DNA of 64,000 bases, from the NCBI RefSeq assembly GCF_014212135.1, contig NZ_JACJVQ010000017.1, forward strand, positions 124,001 through 188,000. The letters are read 5' to 3'. Source of the DNA: Cohnella thailandensis. Its GTDB lineage: Bacteria > Bacillota > Bacilli > Paenibacillales > Paenibacillaceae. This document shows, piece by piece, positions 35,795-44,185 of this stretch. The position numbers and the translations under genes were made by a program. The notes under the pieces were generated by a model that was given only the letters and a program-made list of their open reading frames with translations, was not told where the DNA came from and made no database searches. The number at the start of each line of letters is the position of its first letter. Within the stretch, counting starts at the first letter, position 1.

Positions 35795-37006
35795 ATGTCC
35801 GTCGGTCCCTTAATGAATCGTTCCGCGGAAGGGGCGGCCCGGGTCCCCTTGCACGAATGGACTCCCCGCGCGCTCTATATCCATATCCCCTTCTGCACGA
35901 ATAAGTGCTTTTATTGCGACTTCAACTCCTACGTGGTGGAAGGGCAGCCGGTCGACGCTTATCTGGACGCGCTGGAGCGGGAGATGGAGCAGACCGTGCA
36001 AGCTCTTCCTCCCGAAACGATCCGGAAGGTGTTCGTCGGAGGCGGGACGCCGACCGTGCTGAACCCCGTTCAGATGAAGCGGTTCCTGGATTCGGTCTCC
36101 AGACACTTCCCGGTGGCTAGGGATGCCGAATTCACGATGGAGGCGAATCCCGGCACGACCGATCCGGCGAAGCTGGAAGCGATGCTGGCCGGCGGAGTGA
36201 ACCGGATCAGCTTCGGCGCGCAATCGTTCGACAACGAGCTGCTGAAAGCGATCGGCCGCATCCACGAAGCGGACGACGTCATTCGCAGCATCGGCAATGC
36301 CCGCGAGGCGGGCTTTACGAACTTGTCCATCGACCTGATGTTCGGCCTGCCGCGGCAGACGCTGAAGCATCTGGCGGACAGCGTCACGACGGCGCTTCAG
36401 CTCGACCTGCCGCATTATTCGCTGTACAGCCTCAAGGTGGAGGAAAATACGCTTTTCCATCGTTTGTACGAGCGAGGAGAGCTGCCCCTGCCCGAAGAGG
36501 ATCTCGAGGTGGAGATGTACCGGCATCTCCGCGACCGGCTGGGCGCGGCGGGCTACGCGCAGTACGAAATCAGCAACTTCGCGAAGCCCGGACGCGAGAG
36601 CCGCCACAACTCGACCTATTGGCATAACGAGCCTTATTACGGGCTCGGCGCGGGAGCGCACGGGTATGCCGGAGGAGAGCGTCATCTGAACATCAAGGGA
36701 GTGCAGGCCTACATCGACGCCGCGAACGAGGGTCTCCCTCGGAAAGAAACCAATCCCGTCCCGGTCCGGGAGGCCATGGAGGACTTCATGATGGTCGGAT
36801 TGCGGTTGCTGGAGGGCGTTCGGGGGGAGGAATTCAAGAAGCAGTTCGCCGGCGCTTCCCTGGAAGACGTCTTCGGGCCGGTGCTCTGGAAGCTGCGCGG
36901 CCAAGGCCTCATCGAGCCGTTCGGAGAGGGAGTCTCCGCGGGATACCGTCTGACGGAGACCGGCATTCCTCTGGGCAACGAAGTGTTCGGAGCTTTCTTG
37001 GAGTGA
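35795..37006 (+). CDS. hemW: Heme chaperone HemW (radical SAM)
   Basis: A 403-residue radical-SAM protein with the cluster motif C34-x3-C38-x2-C41 (CTNKCFYC) and GGGTPT as the SAM-binding glycine motif, followed by the HemN C-terminal domain. It resembles oxygen-independent coproporphyrinogen oxidase, but this subgroup (HemW, with CxxxCxxC and no extra Cys) is understood to insert heme into target proteins. AAAGGAGGG precedes the ATG at 35795. It lies 72 bp after lepA, probably in the same transcript. Confidence 0.93.
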   Translation: MSVGPLMNRSAEGAARVPLHEWTPRALYIHIPFCTNKCFYCDFNSYVVEGQPVDAYLDALEREMEQTVQALPPETIRKVFVGGGTPTVLNPVQMKRFLDSVSRHFPVARDAEFTMEANPGTTDPAKLEAMLAGGVNRISFGAQSFDNELLKAIGRIHEADDVIRSIGNAREAGFTNLSIDLMFGLPRQTLKHLADSVTTALQLDLPHYSLYSLKVEENTLFHRLYERGELPLPEEDLEVEMYRHLRDRLGAAGYAQYEISNFAKPGRESRHNSTYWHNEPYYGLGAGAHGYAGGERHLNIKGVQAYIDAANEGLPRKETNPVPVREAMEDFMMVGLRLLEGVRGEEFKKQFAGASLEDVFGPVLWKLRGQGLIEPFGEGVSAGYRLTETGIPLGNEVFGAFLE

Positions 37007-37021
37007 AGCGATAAGCAAATG

Positions 37022-37059
37022 GTAAAGCGGCGGCTGGAGAGTTCCAGCCGCCGCTTTAC
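37022..37059. terminator. Bidirectional terminator between hemW and the DinB-like gene
   Basis: A perfect 17-bp inverted repeat, GTAAAGCGGCGGCTGGA (37022-37038) and its complement (37043-37059), with a 4-base loop. The AAAG/CTTT ends serve both strands; the right arm overlaps the stop codon of the minus-strand gene. Confidence 0.8.
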
Positions 37060-37604
37060 TCATTCGAGCGATCCGCCATCTTCTCGTTAAAAGCCCGAGA
37101 CTGGCCTTTGGCGATGCTCAAGGTGTTCCAGCTCGCGGAACGAGCGGCTTTGACGAGATAGACGATCTGGCCCGTGTGATAGGACAGATGCGTAATCTGG
37201 CGATGGATTGCTTTAAGCACGGTATGCGGTTCCCCGCGGATGGTCACCGTGCGCAGCAGATCGTCGGGGCGCAGAGACTCTATCGCGTCAAACAGCGCCT
37301 TCCAGCCACGCTCCCATAGCTCGATCAGCGTTTCCCTCGTCCACTCCTTTTCCTCGAATTCCGCATCGCGGTTCCGATCCGGCTTCTCCCCGTCGCTTGT
37401 CAGAAAGTCCGTCCATCTCGAGAGCATGTTGCCGGCCATGTGCTGGACGATGACGGCGACGCTGTTGCTCTCCGGCTCGGGCTTCCAGCCGATTCCCTCT
37501 TCCGAGAGTTGCTTTAAGGCCCCGTCGCCCAGCTTCTTCGTTCCGCGGAAGTCGGCAATGGCCAACTCCAGCGCATAAGCGCCGATCGATTCCGTTTTGT
37601 CCAT
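37056..37604 (-). CDS. DinB-like protein (DUF1572 family)
   Basis: A 182-residue four-helix-bundle protein of the DinB/YfiT-like metalloenzyme superfamily, closest to DUF1572. The three-His metal site is visible as QHMAGN near residue 54 and HLSYHTGQ near residues 138-142. AAAGGAGAGG precedes the ATG at 37604 on the minus strand. Related enzymes are thiol-dependent transferases, for instance with bacillithiol; the substrate here is unknown. It stands alone on the opposite strand. Confidence 0.8.
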   Translation of the reverse strand: MDKTESIGAYALELAIADFRGTKKLGDGALKQLSEEGIGWKPEPESNSVAVIVQHMAGNMLSRWTDFLTSDGEKPDRNRDAEFEEKEWTRETLIELWERGWKALFDAIESLRPDDLLRTVTIRGEPHTVLKAIHRQITHLSYHTGQIVYLVKAARSASWNTLSIAKGQSRAFNEKMADRSNE

Positions 37605-37701
37605 GCGATCCTCTCCTTTCCTTCATTATAAGAAGAAATGCATAACGGAGGTTAGTTGATTTTTTTATAACACGATCGCGCAACTTGCGTAAAAAACACT
37701 A

Positions 37702-37730
37702 TTGAGTTATCATTCGCTCTGTTGTATATT
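37702..37730 (+). promoter_or_regulatory. Sigma-A promoter of the ArgA-like gene
   Basis: TTGAGT (37702-37707), 17 bp, TATATT (37725-37730). The start site near 37737 rules out the in-frame ATG at 37722 as the start of the downstream protein. Confidence 0.65.
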
Positions 37731-37775
37731 TATTCACATCGATTGATTTCGGATTCAGGGAAAGAAGGGATACGC

Positions 37776-38258
37776 GTGAACATGACCATTACTTGCCGCA
37801 AGGCGAATCCAACAGACGTGGATGCCTTGCACGAGCTCATTCAAGGATACGCAGCCAAGGGGATCATGCTTCCGCGATCCAGAGAGGCGCTGCTGCGCCA
37901 CATCGATTCTTTCTTCGTTGCGGAAGAGGGCGGCATGCTCATCGGGTGCGGTTCCTTGTTCCGTCTCGGGGCCGATCTGGTCGAGATTCGCTCGCTCGGC
38001 ATGGCCGAGGGCTACAAGGGCAAAGGGCTAGGAACGATGATCGTGAACGCGTTGATAGAAGAGGCGCGCGCGATGAAGACTCCGAAGGTCATGGCGCTTA
38101 CGTATGCGGTCGACTTCTTCCTTAAGAACGGATTCAAGGTCGTCGACAAGGAGATTTTCCCTGAGAAGGTATGGACCGACTGCGTTCACTGCAGCAAGCG
38201 GCATGCCTGCGACGAGATCGCCGTCGTCCGCGTGCTGAACGAATCCGTTCCATCCTGA
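37776..38258 (+). CDS. GNAT N-acetyltransferase, single-domain ArgA-like
   Basis: A 160-residue GNAT acetyltransferase. The acetyl-CoA loop is in EGYKGKGLGTMIV (about residues 85-97). The C-terminal stretch with KVWTDCVHCSKRHACDE is typical of stand-alone ArgA-type N-acetylglutamate synthases, which lack the amino-acid-kinase domain. GTG at 37776 is chosen from the AAGAAGGGA site and the promoter position; ATG at 37782 is a close alternative. If it is an N-acetylglutamate synthase it would feed arginine biosynthesis, but no other arg genes are in the window. Confidence 0.75.
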   Translation: MNMTITCRKANPTDVDALHELIQGYAAKGIMLPRSREALLRHIDSFFVAEEGGMLIGCGSLFRLGADLVEIRSLGMAEGYKGKGLGTMIVNALIEEARAMKTPKVMALTYAVDFFLKNGFKVVDKEIFPEKVWTDCVHCSKRHACDEIAVVRVLNESVPS

Positions 38259-38293
38259 TCGGCATTCATACGCATAACCATTGCAAGCAGGCG

Positions 38294-38337
38294 CCAAACC
38301 GTACGGAACGTTCTTGACAACGACCGGAACGGTTTGG
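38294..38337 (+). terminator. Inverted repeat, possible terminator overlapping the hrcA promoter
   Basis: CCAAACCGT (38294-38302) and ACGGTTTGG (38329-38337) are a perfect 9-bp pair followed by TATTTTTG. The hrcA -35 box lies in the loop and the -10 box in the T-rich tail. Confidence 0.45.
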
Positions 38338-38343
38338 TATTTT
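38314..38343 (+). promoter_or_regulatory. Sigma-A promoter of the hrcA-dnaK operon
   Basis: TTGACA (38314-38319), 18 bp, TATTTT (38338-38343). The CIRCE operator follows immediately, covering the start site. Confidence 0.75.
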
Positions 38344-38354
38344 TGTAGTAGTGA

Positions 38355-38381
38355 TTAGCACTCAACCACATTGAGTGCTAA
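38355..38381. promoter_or_regulatory. CIRCE operator (HrcA binding site)
   Basis: TTAGCACTC-N9-GAGTGCTAA is a perfect match to the CIRCE consensus. It lies between the promoter and hrcA and places the heat-shock operon under HrcA repression. Confidence 0.98.
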
Positions 38382-38406
38382 CGACAAAACAGGGAGGGGA
38401 CGCGGA

Positions 38407-39432
38407 GTGCTAAGCGAACGTCAGAGAATGATCCTTAATGCCATAGTCGACGACTATATCCGTTCTGCTGAGCCGGTCGGTTCTCGCAGCATATCGAAAC
38501 GATCGGACGTAGCCTTCAGTCCGGCTACGATTCGGAACGAGATGGCCGATCTGGAGGAGCTGGGCCTGCTGGAGCAGCCTCACACGTCCGCCGGGCGCGT
38601 TCCCTCCATTAAAGGCTACCGCTATTACGTCGACCACCTCATTCAAGTAGGCGGAATCGGCGAGCAGGACATGCGGAAGATCCGGGGCTTTTTTGCCGAG
38701 AAGATGATCCTATGGGAAGAAGTCATCGGCCACGCCGCGACGATTCTGTCGCAGCTGACGAACTACACCTCGATCGTGCTTGGCCCGGAGACGTTCCAGG
38801 CGACGCTGAAGCATTTTCAGCTCGTTCCGATCAACGAATCGTCCGCCGTCGCGATCATCGTGACGAGCACGGGGCACGTGGAGCATCGCACCGTGAGCAT
38901 ACCGGAAGGAATCGGCATGGACGACATCCAGAAGATCGTGAATCTGCTCAATCATAAATTGAGCGGAATTCCGTTCATCAAGGTGAAGTCGGTGCTCCAC
39001 AGCGAGATCGGCAAGGAGCTCAGCCGGATCGTCGATAGCTGCGAGCAGATTCTCGACGTGCTGGAGACGACTCTGGCCGAGAAGACGGAGCCCAAGGTCT
39101 ATCTCAGCGGAACCACCAATATTCTGACCCAGCCGGAATTCAAGGATTTGGGCAAGGTCAAGGATATTCTGGATATGCTTGACGAGACGCCGAAGCTTCT
39201 GCGGCTTTTCCATTCCGTTCCGGAAGGCATTCAGGTTAGAATAGGCACGGAGAATGCGATGGAAGCGATCAATCAGTGCAGCTTGATTACGGCCACTTTT
39301 TCCTTTGAAGGACAATCCCTCGGATCGATCGGCATACTGGGTCCTACCCGTATGGATTACGTGAAGGTACTGAGCTTGCTTGACTATTTGTCCAAGGATA
39401 TGTCGTCGTGGTACGCCAAGCAGCACAAGTAA
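38407..39432 (+). CDS. hrcA: Heat-inducible transcription repressor HrcA
   Basis: A 341-residue repressor of class I heat-shock genes. It has an N-terminal winged helix (LSERQRMILNAIVDDYI, then PVGSRSISKR and SPATIRNEMADLEELGLL), a GAF-like domain and the conserved C-terminus with GSIGILGPTRMDY. The GTG at 38407 has GGGAGGGG upstream; an in-frame TTG at 38371 would lie inside CIRCE. It is first in hrcA-grpE-dnaK-dnaJ and binds CIRCE with GroEL as modulator in other Firmicutes. Confidence 0.97.
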   Translation: MLSERQRMILNAIVDDYIRSAEPVGSRSISKRSDVAFSPATIRNEMADLEELGLLEQPHTSAGRVPSIKGYRYYVDHLIQVGGIGEQDMRKIRGFFAEKMILWEEVIGHAATILSQLTNYTSIVLGPETFQATLKHFQLVPINESSAVAIIVTSTGHVEHRTVSIPEGIGMDDIQKIVNLLNHKLSGIPFIKVKSVLHSEIGKELSRIVDSCEQILDVLETTLAEKTEPKVYLSGTTNILTQPEFKDLGKVKDILDMLDETPKLLRLFHSVPEGIQVRIGTENAMEAINQCSLITATFSFEGQSLGSIGILGPTRMDYVKVLSLLDYLSKDMSSWYAKQHK

Positions 39433-39482
39433 AAGGGTATATCCCGATTAGTCGAGTGGTACGGTAAGGAGGTGATCCCTGC

Positions 39483-40070
39483 GTGAGCAGTCCAGAAATG
39501 AAGGAGCACGAAGAGATGGAACAAGAGCGCAACGCCGCTTCCGAGGAAGCCGTTCAAGAGACGACGGAGGAGCGGGCGGATTCGAACAACGAGATCGAGG
39601 CGGAGGACGCCATTCAGGAAGATCCTCGCCTTGAGGAGCTCCGCAAGCAGGCGGAGGAAGCGAACGGGCGGTTTTTGCGAGCCCAGGCGGATTTCGATAA
39701 CTATCGCCGCCGTACGCTTAAAGAGAAGGAAGAGCTCGCCCAATACGCATCGATTAAGCTTATCGGCAGCTTGCTTCCGGTCGTCGATAATTTCGGCCGG
39801 GCACTGGCGACAGGCGGCGAGTCCGCCGACGTCCAGTCCTTCGCTAAGGGCGTGGACATGATCTACCGTCAGCTGTGGCAAGTGCTGGAAGGCGAGGGGC
39901 TTAAGGAGATGGAGGCTGTCGGCCAGCCGTTCGACCCCGAATTCCATCAAGCGATCATGCAAGTGGAATCGGACGAATACGAAGAAGGCACGGTCGTCGA
40001 GGTCGTGCAGGCCGGGTACATTCTTAAAGATAAAGTCATTCGCCCCGCGATGGTCAAAGTCAGCGGGTAA
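39483..40070 (+). CDS. grpE: Nucleotide exchange factor GrpE
   Basis: A 195-residue DnaK co-chaperone that releases ADP from DnaK. An acidic N-terminal tail (1-50) precedes a long helix and the beta domain with FDPEFHQAIMQVESDEYEEG and ending GYILKDKVIRPAMVKVS. The GTG at 39483 follows a near-perfect anti-Shine-Dalgarno match, AAGGAGGTGAT. Order and spacing fit the dnaK operon. Confidence 0.97.
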   Translation: MSSPEMKEHEEMEQERNAASEEAVQETTEERADSNNEIEAEDAIQEDPRLEELRKQAEEANGRFLRAQADFDNYRRRTLKEKEELAQYASIKLIGSLLPVVDNFGRALATGGESADVQSFAKGVDMIYRQLWQVLEGEGLKEMEAVGQPFDPEFHQAIMQVESDEYEEGTVVEVVQAGYILKDKVIRPAMVKVSG

Positions 40071-40111
40071 CGATAGAACAACGTTAACCTAGCGAGAAGG
40101 AGCTGTTTATA

Positions 40112-41956
40112 ATGAGTAAGGTAATTGGTATCGACTTGGGAACGACGAACTCATGCGTAGCGGTAATGGAGGGCGGCGAAGCCGTCGTTATTCCGAATCC
40201 GGAAGGCAATCGCACGACCCCTTCGGTCGTAGGCTTCAAGAAGGACGGCGAGCGCACGATCGGCGAAACGGCGAAGCGCCAGGCCATCACGAACCCGGAC
40301 CGCACGATCATCTCGATCAAGCGCCACATGGGAACGAACCACAAGGAGACGATCGACGGCAAGGATTATACGCCGCAAGAAATCTCCGCGATGATTCTCC
40401 AGAAGCTGAAGTCGGATGCCGAGGCTTATCTCGGCCAACCGGTTACCCAAGCGGTTATCACGGTTCCGGCGTACTTTAACGACAGCCAGCGCCAAGCGAC
40501 CAAAGACGCGGGCAGCATCGCCGGTCTCGAGGTGCTGCGTATCGTCAACGAGCCGACGGCTGCCGCGCTTGCTTACGGCCTCGAGAAGCAAGAAGACCAA
40601 ACGATTCTTGTCTTCGACCTTGGCGGAGGCACGTTCGACGTCTCTATCCTGGAGCTTGGCGACGGCTTCTTCGAAGTTAAGGCGACGAGCGGCGATAACC
40701 ACCTCGGCGGCGACGATTTCGACCAAGCGATCATGGAATATCTGTCCGCCGAGTTCAAGAAAGAGCACGGCGTCGACCTGCTCAAGGACAAGGCGGCCGT
40801 TCAGCGCTTGAAGGATGCTGCCGAGAAGGCGAAGAAAGAACTGTCCGGCGTCCTCAGCACGACGATCTCCCTACCGTTCATCACGATGGTCGACGGCGTT
40901 CCCCAGCACTTGGAGCTGAACCTGTCCCGCGCGAAGTTCGACGAGCTGACGGCTTCCCTGGTCGAGCGCACGATGGCTCCGACCCGCCAAGCGATGTCCG
41001 ATGCCGGCTTGTCCGCTTCGGAGATCGACAAGATCGTCCTGGTCGGCGGTTCCACCCGTATTCCGGCCGTTCAAGAAGCGATCAAGAAGCTGACGGGCAA
41101 AGAGCCTCACAAGGGCGTTAACCCGGACGAAGTGGTCGCGCTGGGAGCAGCCGTGCAAGCCGGCGTATTGACCGGCGAAGTCAAGGACGTCGTGCTTCTC
41201 GACGTTACTCCGCTGTCTCTCGGCATCGAGACGGCAGGCGGCGTCATGACGAAGATGATCGACCGCAACACGACGATCCCGACGAGCAAGTCGCAGGTGT
41301 TCTCCACCTTCGCCGACAACCAAACGCAGGTCGAGATCCACGTTCTGCAAGGCGAGCGCGCGATGGCGAAGGACAACAAGACGCTCGGCCGCTTTATCCT
41401 GAGCGACATCCCGCCGGCTCCTCGCGGCGTTCCGCAAATCGAAGTCTCTTTCGACCTCGACGCCAACGGCATCGTGAACGTCTCCGCTCTCGATAAGGGA
41501 ACGGGCAAGAGCCAGAAGATCACGATCACTTCCTCCAGCGGCCTCAGCAAGGAAGAGATCGAGCGCATGCAGAAGGAAGCCGAGCTTCATGCCGACGAAG
41601 ACGCGAAGCGCCGCGAACTGATCGAAGCGAAGAACTCCGGCGACCAGTTGATCTACACGGTAGAGAAGACGATCAAGGACCTCGGCGACAAGGTTGACGC
41701 CGGCGAGATCTCCAAGGCGGAAGCGGCGAAGGAAACCCTCAAGAAGGCGCTCGAGAGCGAGAACCTCGACGAGATCAAATCCGCGACCGAAGCGTTGACG
41801 GAAGTCGTTCAGCAGCTCTCCGTCAAGCTCTACGAGCAAGCGCAAGCCGCTCAAGGAGCTCCGGGAGCGGAAGCCGCCGGCGATGCGGGCTCGGCTCCGA
41901 AGAAGGACAACGTCGTCGACGCCGACTACGAAGTCGTGGACGAAGACAAGAAATAA
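40112..41956 (+). CDS. dnaK: Chaperone DnaK (Hsp70)
   Basis: A 614-residue Hsp70. The ATPase domain begins [17 protein letters not shown] and contains [11 protein letters not shown] and the [11 protein letters not shown] phosphate loop; a substrate-binding domain ([12 protein letters not shown]) and a helical lid with an Ala/Gly-rich tail follow, ending in a [13 protein letters not shown]-type C-terminus. AAGGAG precedes the ATG. It acts with GrpE upstream and DnaJ downstream. A 279-bp gap with a large hairpin separates it from dnaJ. Confidence 0.99.
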   Translation: MSKVIGIDLGTTNSCVAVMEGGEAVVIPNPEGNRTTPSVVGFKKDGERTIGETAKRQAITNPDRTIISIKRHMGTNHKETIDGKDYTPQEISAMILQKLKSDAEAYLGQPVTQAVITVPAYFNDSQRQATKDAGSIAGLEVLRIVNEPTAAALAYGLEKQEDQTILVFDLGGGTFDVSILELGDGFFEVKATSGDNHLGGDDFDQAIMEYLSAEFKKEHGVDLLKDKAAVQRLKDAAEKAKKELSGVLSTTISLPFITMVDGVPQHLELNLSRAKFDELTASLVERTMAPTRQAMSDAGLSASEIDKIVLVGGSTRIPAVQEAIKKLTGKEPHKGVNPDEVVALGAAVQAGVLTGEVKDVVLLDVTPLSLGIETAGGVMTKMIDRNTTIPTSKSQVFSTFADNQTQVEIHVLQGERAMAKDNKTLGRFILSDIPPAPRGVPQIEVSFDLDANGIVNVSALDKGTGKSQKITITSSSGLSKEEIERMQKEAELHADEDAKRRELIEAKNSGDQLIYTVEKTIKDLGDKVDAGEISKAEAAKETLKKALESENLDEIKSATEALTEVVQQLSVKLYEQAQAAQGAPGAEAAGDAGSAPKKDNVVDADYEVVDEDKK

Positions 41957-42032
41957 GATTCCGAATAGTTAACGAAAGTCAAAGCAGCTTCGGTTAGCCG
42001 AGTCGTCCAGCCGTTTTCTGAATTTCCTCTAA

Positions 42033-42144
42033 GGTCTATATCTCCCTGGAATATTTATGTCCGCCCATCGAGCCCCTTTGCATTCGCGAAGCAACCGTTC
42101 CGAACGAAGGGGCGAGGTCCGGCGGCCGGAAGGAGATATAGACC
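42033..42144. repeat. Large hairpin in the dnaK-dnaJ gap
   Basis: GGTCTATATCTCC (42033-42045) and GGAGATATAGACC (42132-42144) are a perfect 13-bp pair. Inside, GCCCCTT (42072-42078) pairs with AAGGGGC (42107-42113) and TTCG with CGAA, giving a rod of about 112 nt. No T-run follows, so it is not a normal terminator. Stem-loops that adjust mRNA stability are known in the B. subtilis dnaK operon. Confidence 0.8.
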
Positions 42145-42235
42145 GGCTATCGGGGGAAATCCGTTCAGTGAACGATAGGCGCTCTCCGGCCGCGAAGCCC
42201 GCTTTGACTTTCCTCATGAAGATGGAGGTGGGGAA

Positions 42236-43363
42236 GTGGCCGACAAGAAAGATTACTATGAGGTGCTTGGCGTAGGCCGAAACGCCTCCGCGGACGAAAT
42301 CAAGAAGTCCTACCGCGGTCTCGCGCGCAAATACCATCCGGACGTCAACAAGGAAGCGGACGCGGAGGAGAAGTTCAAGGAAGTCAAGGAAGCGTACGAC
42401 GTCCTAAGCGACGATCAGAAGCGGGCGCGCTACGACCAGTACGGGCATGAAGACCCGATGGCCGGCTTCGGCGGCGGCGCGGGCGGAGCGGACTTCGGCG
42501 GCGGCTTCGGAGACATCTTCGACATGTTCTTCGGAGGCGGCGGCGGCCGCAGGGATCCTAACGCCCCGCAGCGCGGCAACGACCTGCAGTACACGATGAC
42601 GATCGAATTCAAGGAAGCGGTATTCGGCAAAGAGACCGACATTACGATTCCGCGGACCGAGACGTGCGACACTTGTCACGGCAACGGCGCGAAGCCGGGC
42701 ACCAAGATCGACACCTGCTCCGTCTGCCATGGCTCCGGCCAGCAGGAAGTGGCGCAGAACACGCCGTTCGGCCGGATCGTCAACCGCCGCGCGTGCTCCA
42801 ACTGCGGCGGCCGCGGCAAGATCATCCGCGAGCGCTGCACGACTTGCAGCGGCAGCGGCCAAGTGAAGCGCCAACGGAAGATCCACGTGAAGATTCCGGC
42901 CGGCGTGGACGACGGCTCGCAGCTGCGCGTCAGCGGCGAAGGAGAAGCCGGCGTGCGCGGAGGACCTAACGGCGACTTGTACCTGGTGCTCCGGGTGAAG
43001 TCGCACGACTTCTTCGAGCGCGAAGGAGACGACATCTACTGCGAGGTTCCGCTGACGTTCGCCCAAGCGGCTCTCGGCGACGAGATCGAGATTCCGACGC
43101 TGACGGAGAAGGTGAAGCTGAAGATTCCGGGCGGTACCCAGACCGGTACGTTCTTCCGCTTGAAGGGCAAGGGAGTGCCGAAGCTGCGCGGCTACGGCCA
43201 AGGCGATCAGCACGTCAAGGTGACGGTCGTCACCCCTACTCAGCTGAATGACGACCAGAAGGAGCTGCTCCGCCAATTCGCCGCCAAGAGCGGAGAGGAA
43301 GCGAGCAGCGAGCATCATGAATCGATTTTCGAACGCATGAAAAAAGCCTTCCGAGGCGACTAG
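42236..43363 (+). CDS. dnaJ: Chaperone DnaJ (Hsp40)
   Basis: A 375-residue type I J-protein. The J domain (1-70) has the HPD triad at 34-36, a Gly/Phe-rich stretch follows (about 75-110), then four CxxCxGxG-type zinc repeats (about 140-215) and two C-terminal substrate-binding domains. The GTG at 42236 follows GGAGGTGGGG. It stimulates DnaK ATPase. A long hairpin with a 13-bp stem follows the stop. Confidence 0.98.
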   Translation: MADKKDYYEVLGVGRNASADEIKKSYRGLARKYHPDVNKEADAEEKFKEVKEAYDVLSDDQKRARYDQYGHEDPMAGFGGGAGGADFGGGFGDIFDMFFGGGGGRRDPNAPQRGNDLQYTMTIEFKEAVFGKETDITIPRTETCDTCHGNGAKPGTKIDTCSVCHGSGQQEVAQNTPFGRIVNRRACSNCGGRGKIIRERCTTCSGSGQVKRQRKIHVKIPAGVDDGSQLRVSGEGEAGVRGGPNGDLYLVLRVKSHDFFEREGDDIYCEVPLTFAQAALGDEIEIPTLTEKVKLKIPGGTQTGTFFRLKGKGVPKLRGYGQGDQHVKVTVVTPTQLNDDQKELLRQFAAKSGEEASSEHHESIFERMKKAFRGD

Positions 43364-43382
43364 GCGATCGGCCTTGACCATG

Positions 43383-43433
43383 GAAGCCGGACGGAATCCC
43401 GGAGCGAACCTCCCCGCGGATCCGTCCGGCTTC
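43383..43433 (+). terminator. Probable terminator after dnaJ
   Basis: GAAGCCGGACGGA (43383-43395) and TCCGTCCGGCTTC (43421-43433) are a perfect 13-bp pair. The tail GTTCGTTCG is only moderately T-rich, so termination may be partial. Confidence 0.55.
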
Positions 43434-43539
43434 GTTCGTTCGTACAGCCTGCCATGAATGAGCCTCCCTGGTTCGGAGCAAGCTAATGCAATCATCGGCA
43501 TTGATTTTATCTGCCGTGAACCGAGGGAGGCTGATCGGA

Positions 43540-43719
43540 ATGACAGATAACGGCAATGGACAAAACCTAAGCTCTTACGACGCCGAAGCCGGCTCCTTGC
43601 CCACCGCGAAAGCGGAGGACGTCGAGTTCTCCGGCGAGCTGGCGGACGAAGAAGACCGGATCGCGCAGCAGCGCGCCCGAGAGGCGGACGCCCGGGCGGC
43701 CGAATACGAGGGGGATTAG
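43540..43719 (+). CDS. YfhD-like small protein
   Basis: A 59-residue acidic protein. The segment DVEFSGELADEEDRIAQQRAREADAR matches the conserved core of the YfhD family (VEFSxELADxxDxxAQxRAxxAxxR) of Bacilli. GGGAGG precedes the ATG at 43540; the longer frame from 43486 has no site. The role is unknown, and linkage to spore or general stress expression is only suspected. The next gene starts 4 bp downstream. Confidence 0.75.
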   Translation: MTDNGNGQNLSSYDAEAGSLPTAKAEDVEFSGELADEEDRIAQQRAREADARAAEYEGD

Positions 43720-43723
43720 CCAA

Positions 43724-44053
43724 GTGGACATGCAATCCCTTCAGGCAAGCTTCCATCATCAGGAACAGGCCGAGGAAGCGGTTCGCAAGCTAGTCGCCTT
43801 AAGAGCGAATCGTTTCCGCATGGAGAGATCGGGGGGAGGCGCCGACTTCGGCTCCAAGCAGGCTTCCGCGGATTCCAGCATGAGCGAGCTGTCCGCTTCG
43901 CTGATCGGAGCTTCCCGGACCGAGGCGGCTGCCGAGCTCGGAACGGACTCCGCCTTAGGGCAGCCGGACTTCAACCTGACGGTTGACGTTCCCGCCGAAG
44001 CGGTGGAGATGGCTCGCAAGGTCATCGAGTCGGTCGGAGGCCAATGTCACTGA
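43724..44053 (+). CDS. Hypothetical protein, possibly YfhD-linked
   Basis: A 109-residue protein I do not recognise. An N-terminal helix (SFHHQEQAEEAVRKLVALRA) and a C-terminal beta-alpha unit (FNLTVDVPAEAVEMARKVIESVGGQ) suggest a small ferredoxin-like or ACT-like fold with a disordered Ser/Ala-rich middle. The start is GTG at 43724, with ATG at 43730 as alternative; both use GGGGGAT. It is coupled to the yfhD-like gene. A strong terminator follows six bases after the stop. Confidence 0.6.
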   Translation: MDMQSLQASFHHQEQAEEAVRKLVALRANRFRMERSGGGADFGSKQASADSSMSELSASLIGASRTEAAAELGTDSALGQPDFNLTVDVPAEAVEMARKVIESVGGQCH

Positions 44054-44058
44054 AGACG

Positions 44059-44101
44059 ACGCTTCGTCGCAGCCTTTATGCTCGCGGCGAAGCGTTTTTT
44101 T
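44059..44101 (+). terminator. Terminator after the small yfhD-linked gene
   Basis: ACGCTTCGTCGC (44059-44070) pairs with GCGGCGAAGCGT (44084-44095) with one wobble, followed by six T. Confidence 0.9.
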
Positions 44102-44129
44102 GCGTCCGGGGAAACGTTGCGTGTATAAT
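44100..44129 (+). promoter_or_regulatory. Promoter of the prmA operon
   Basis: TTGCGT (44100-44105), 18 bp, TATAAT (44124-44129). The -35 begins in the T-run of the preceding terminator. Confidence 0.65.
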
Positions 44130-44185
44130 GAAGGACATCACGGGCGCGACGAGCGCTTTTTAGAGTTTGCGGGGAGGAACATAAG

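Noticed and set aside
42057-42275. 72-codon frame in the dnaK-dnaJ gap
   Set aside because: It lies within the large hairpin, has no ribosome site and no similarity I can see; the RNA structure explains the stretch better.
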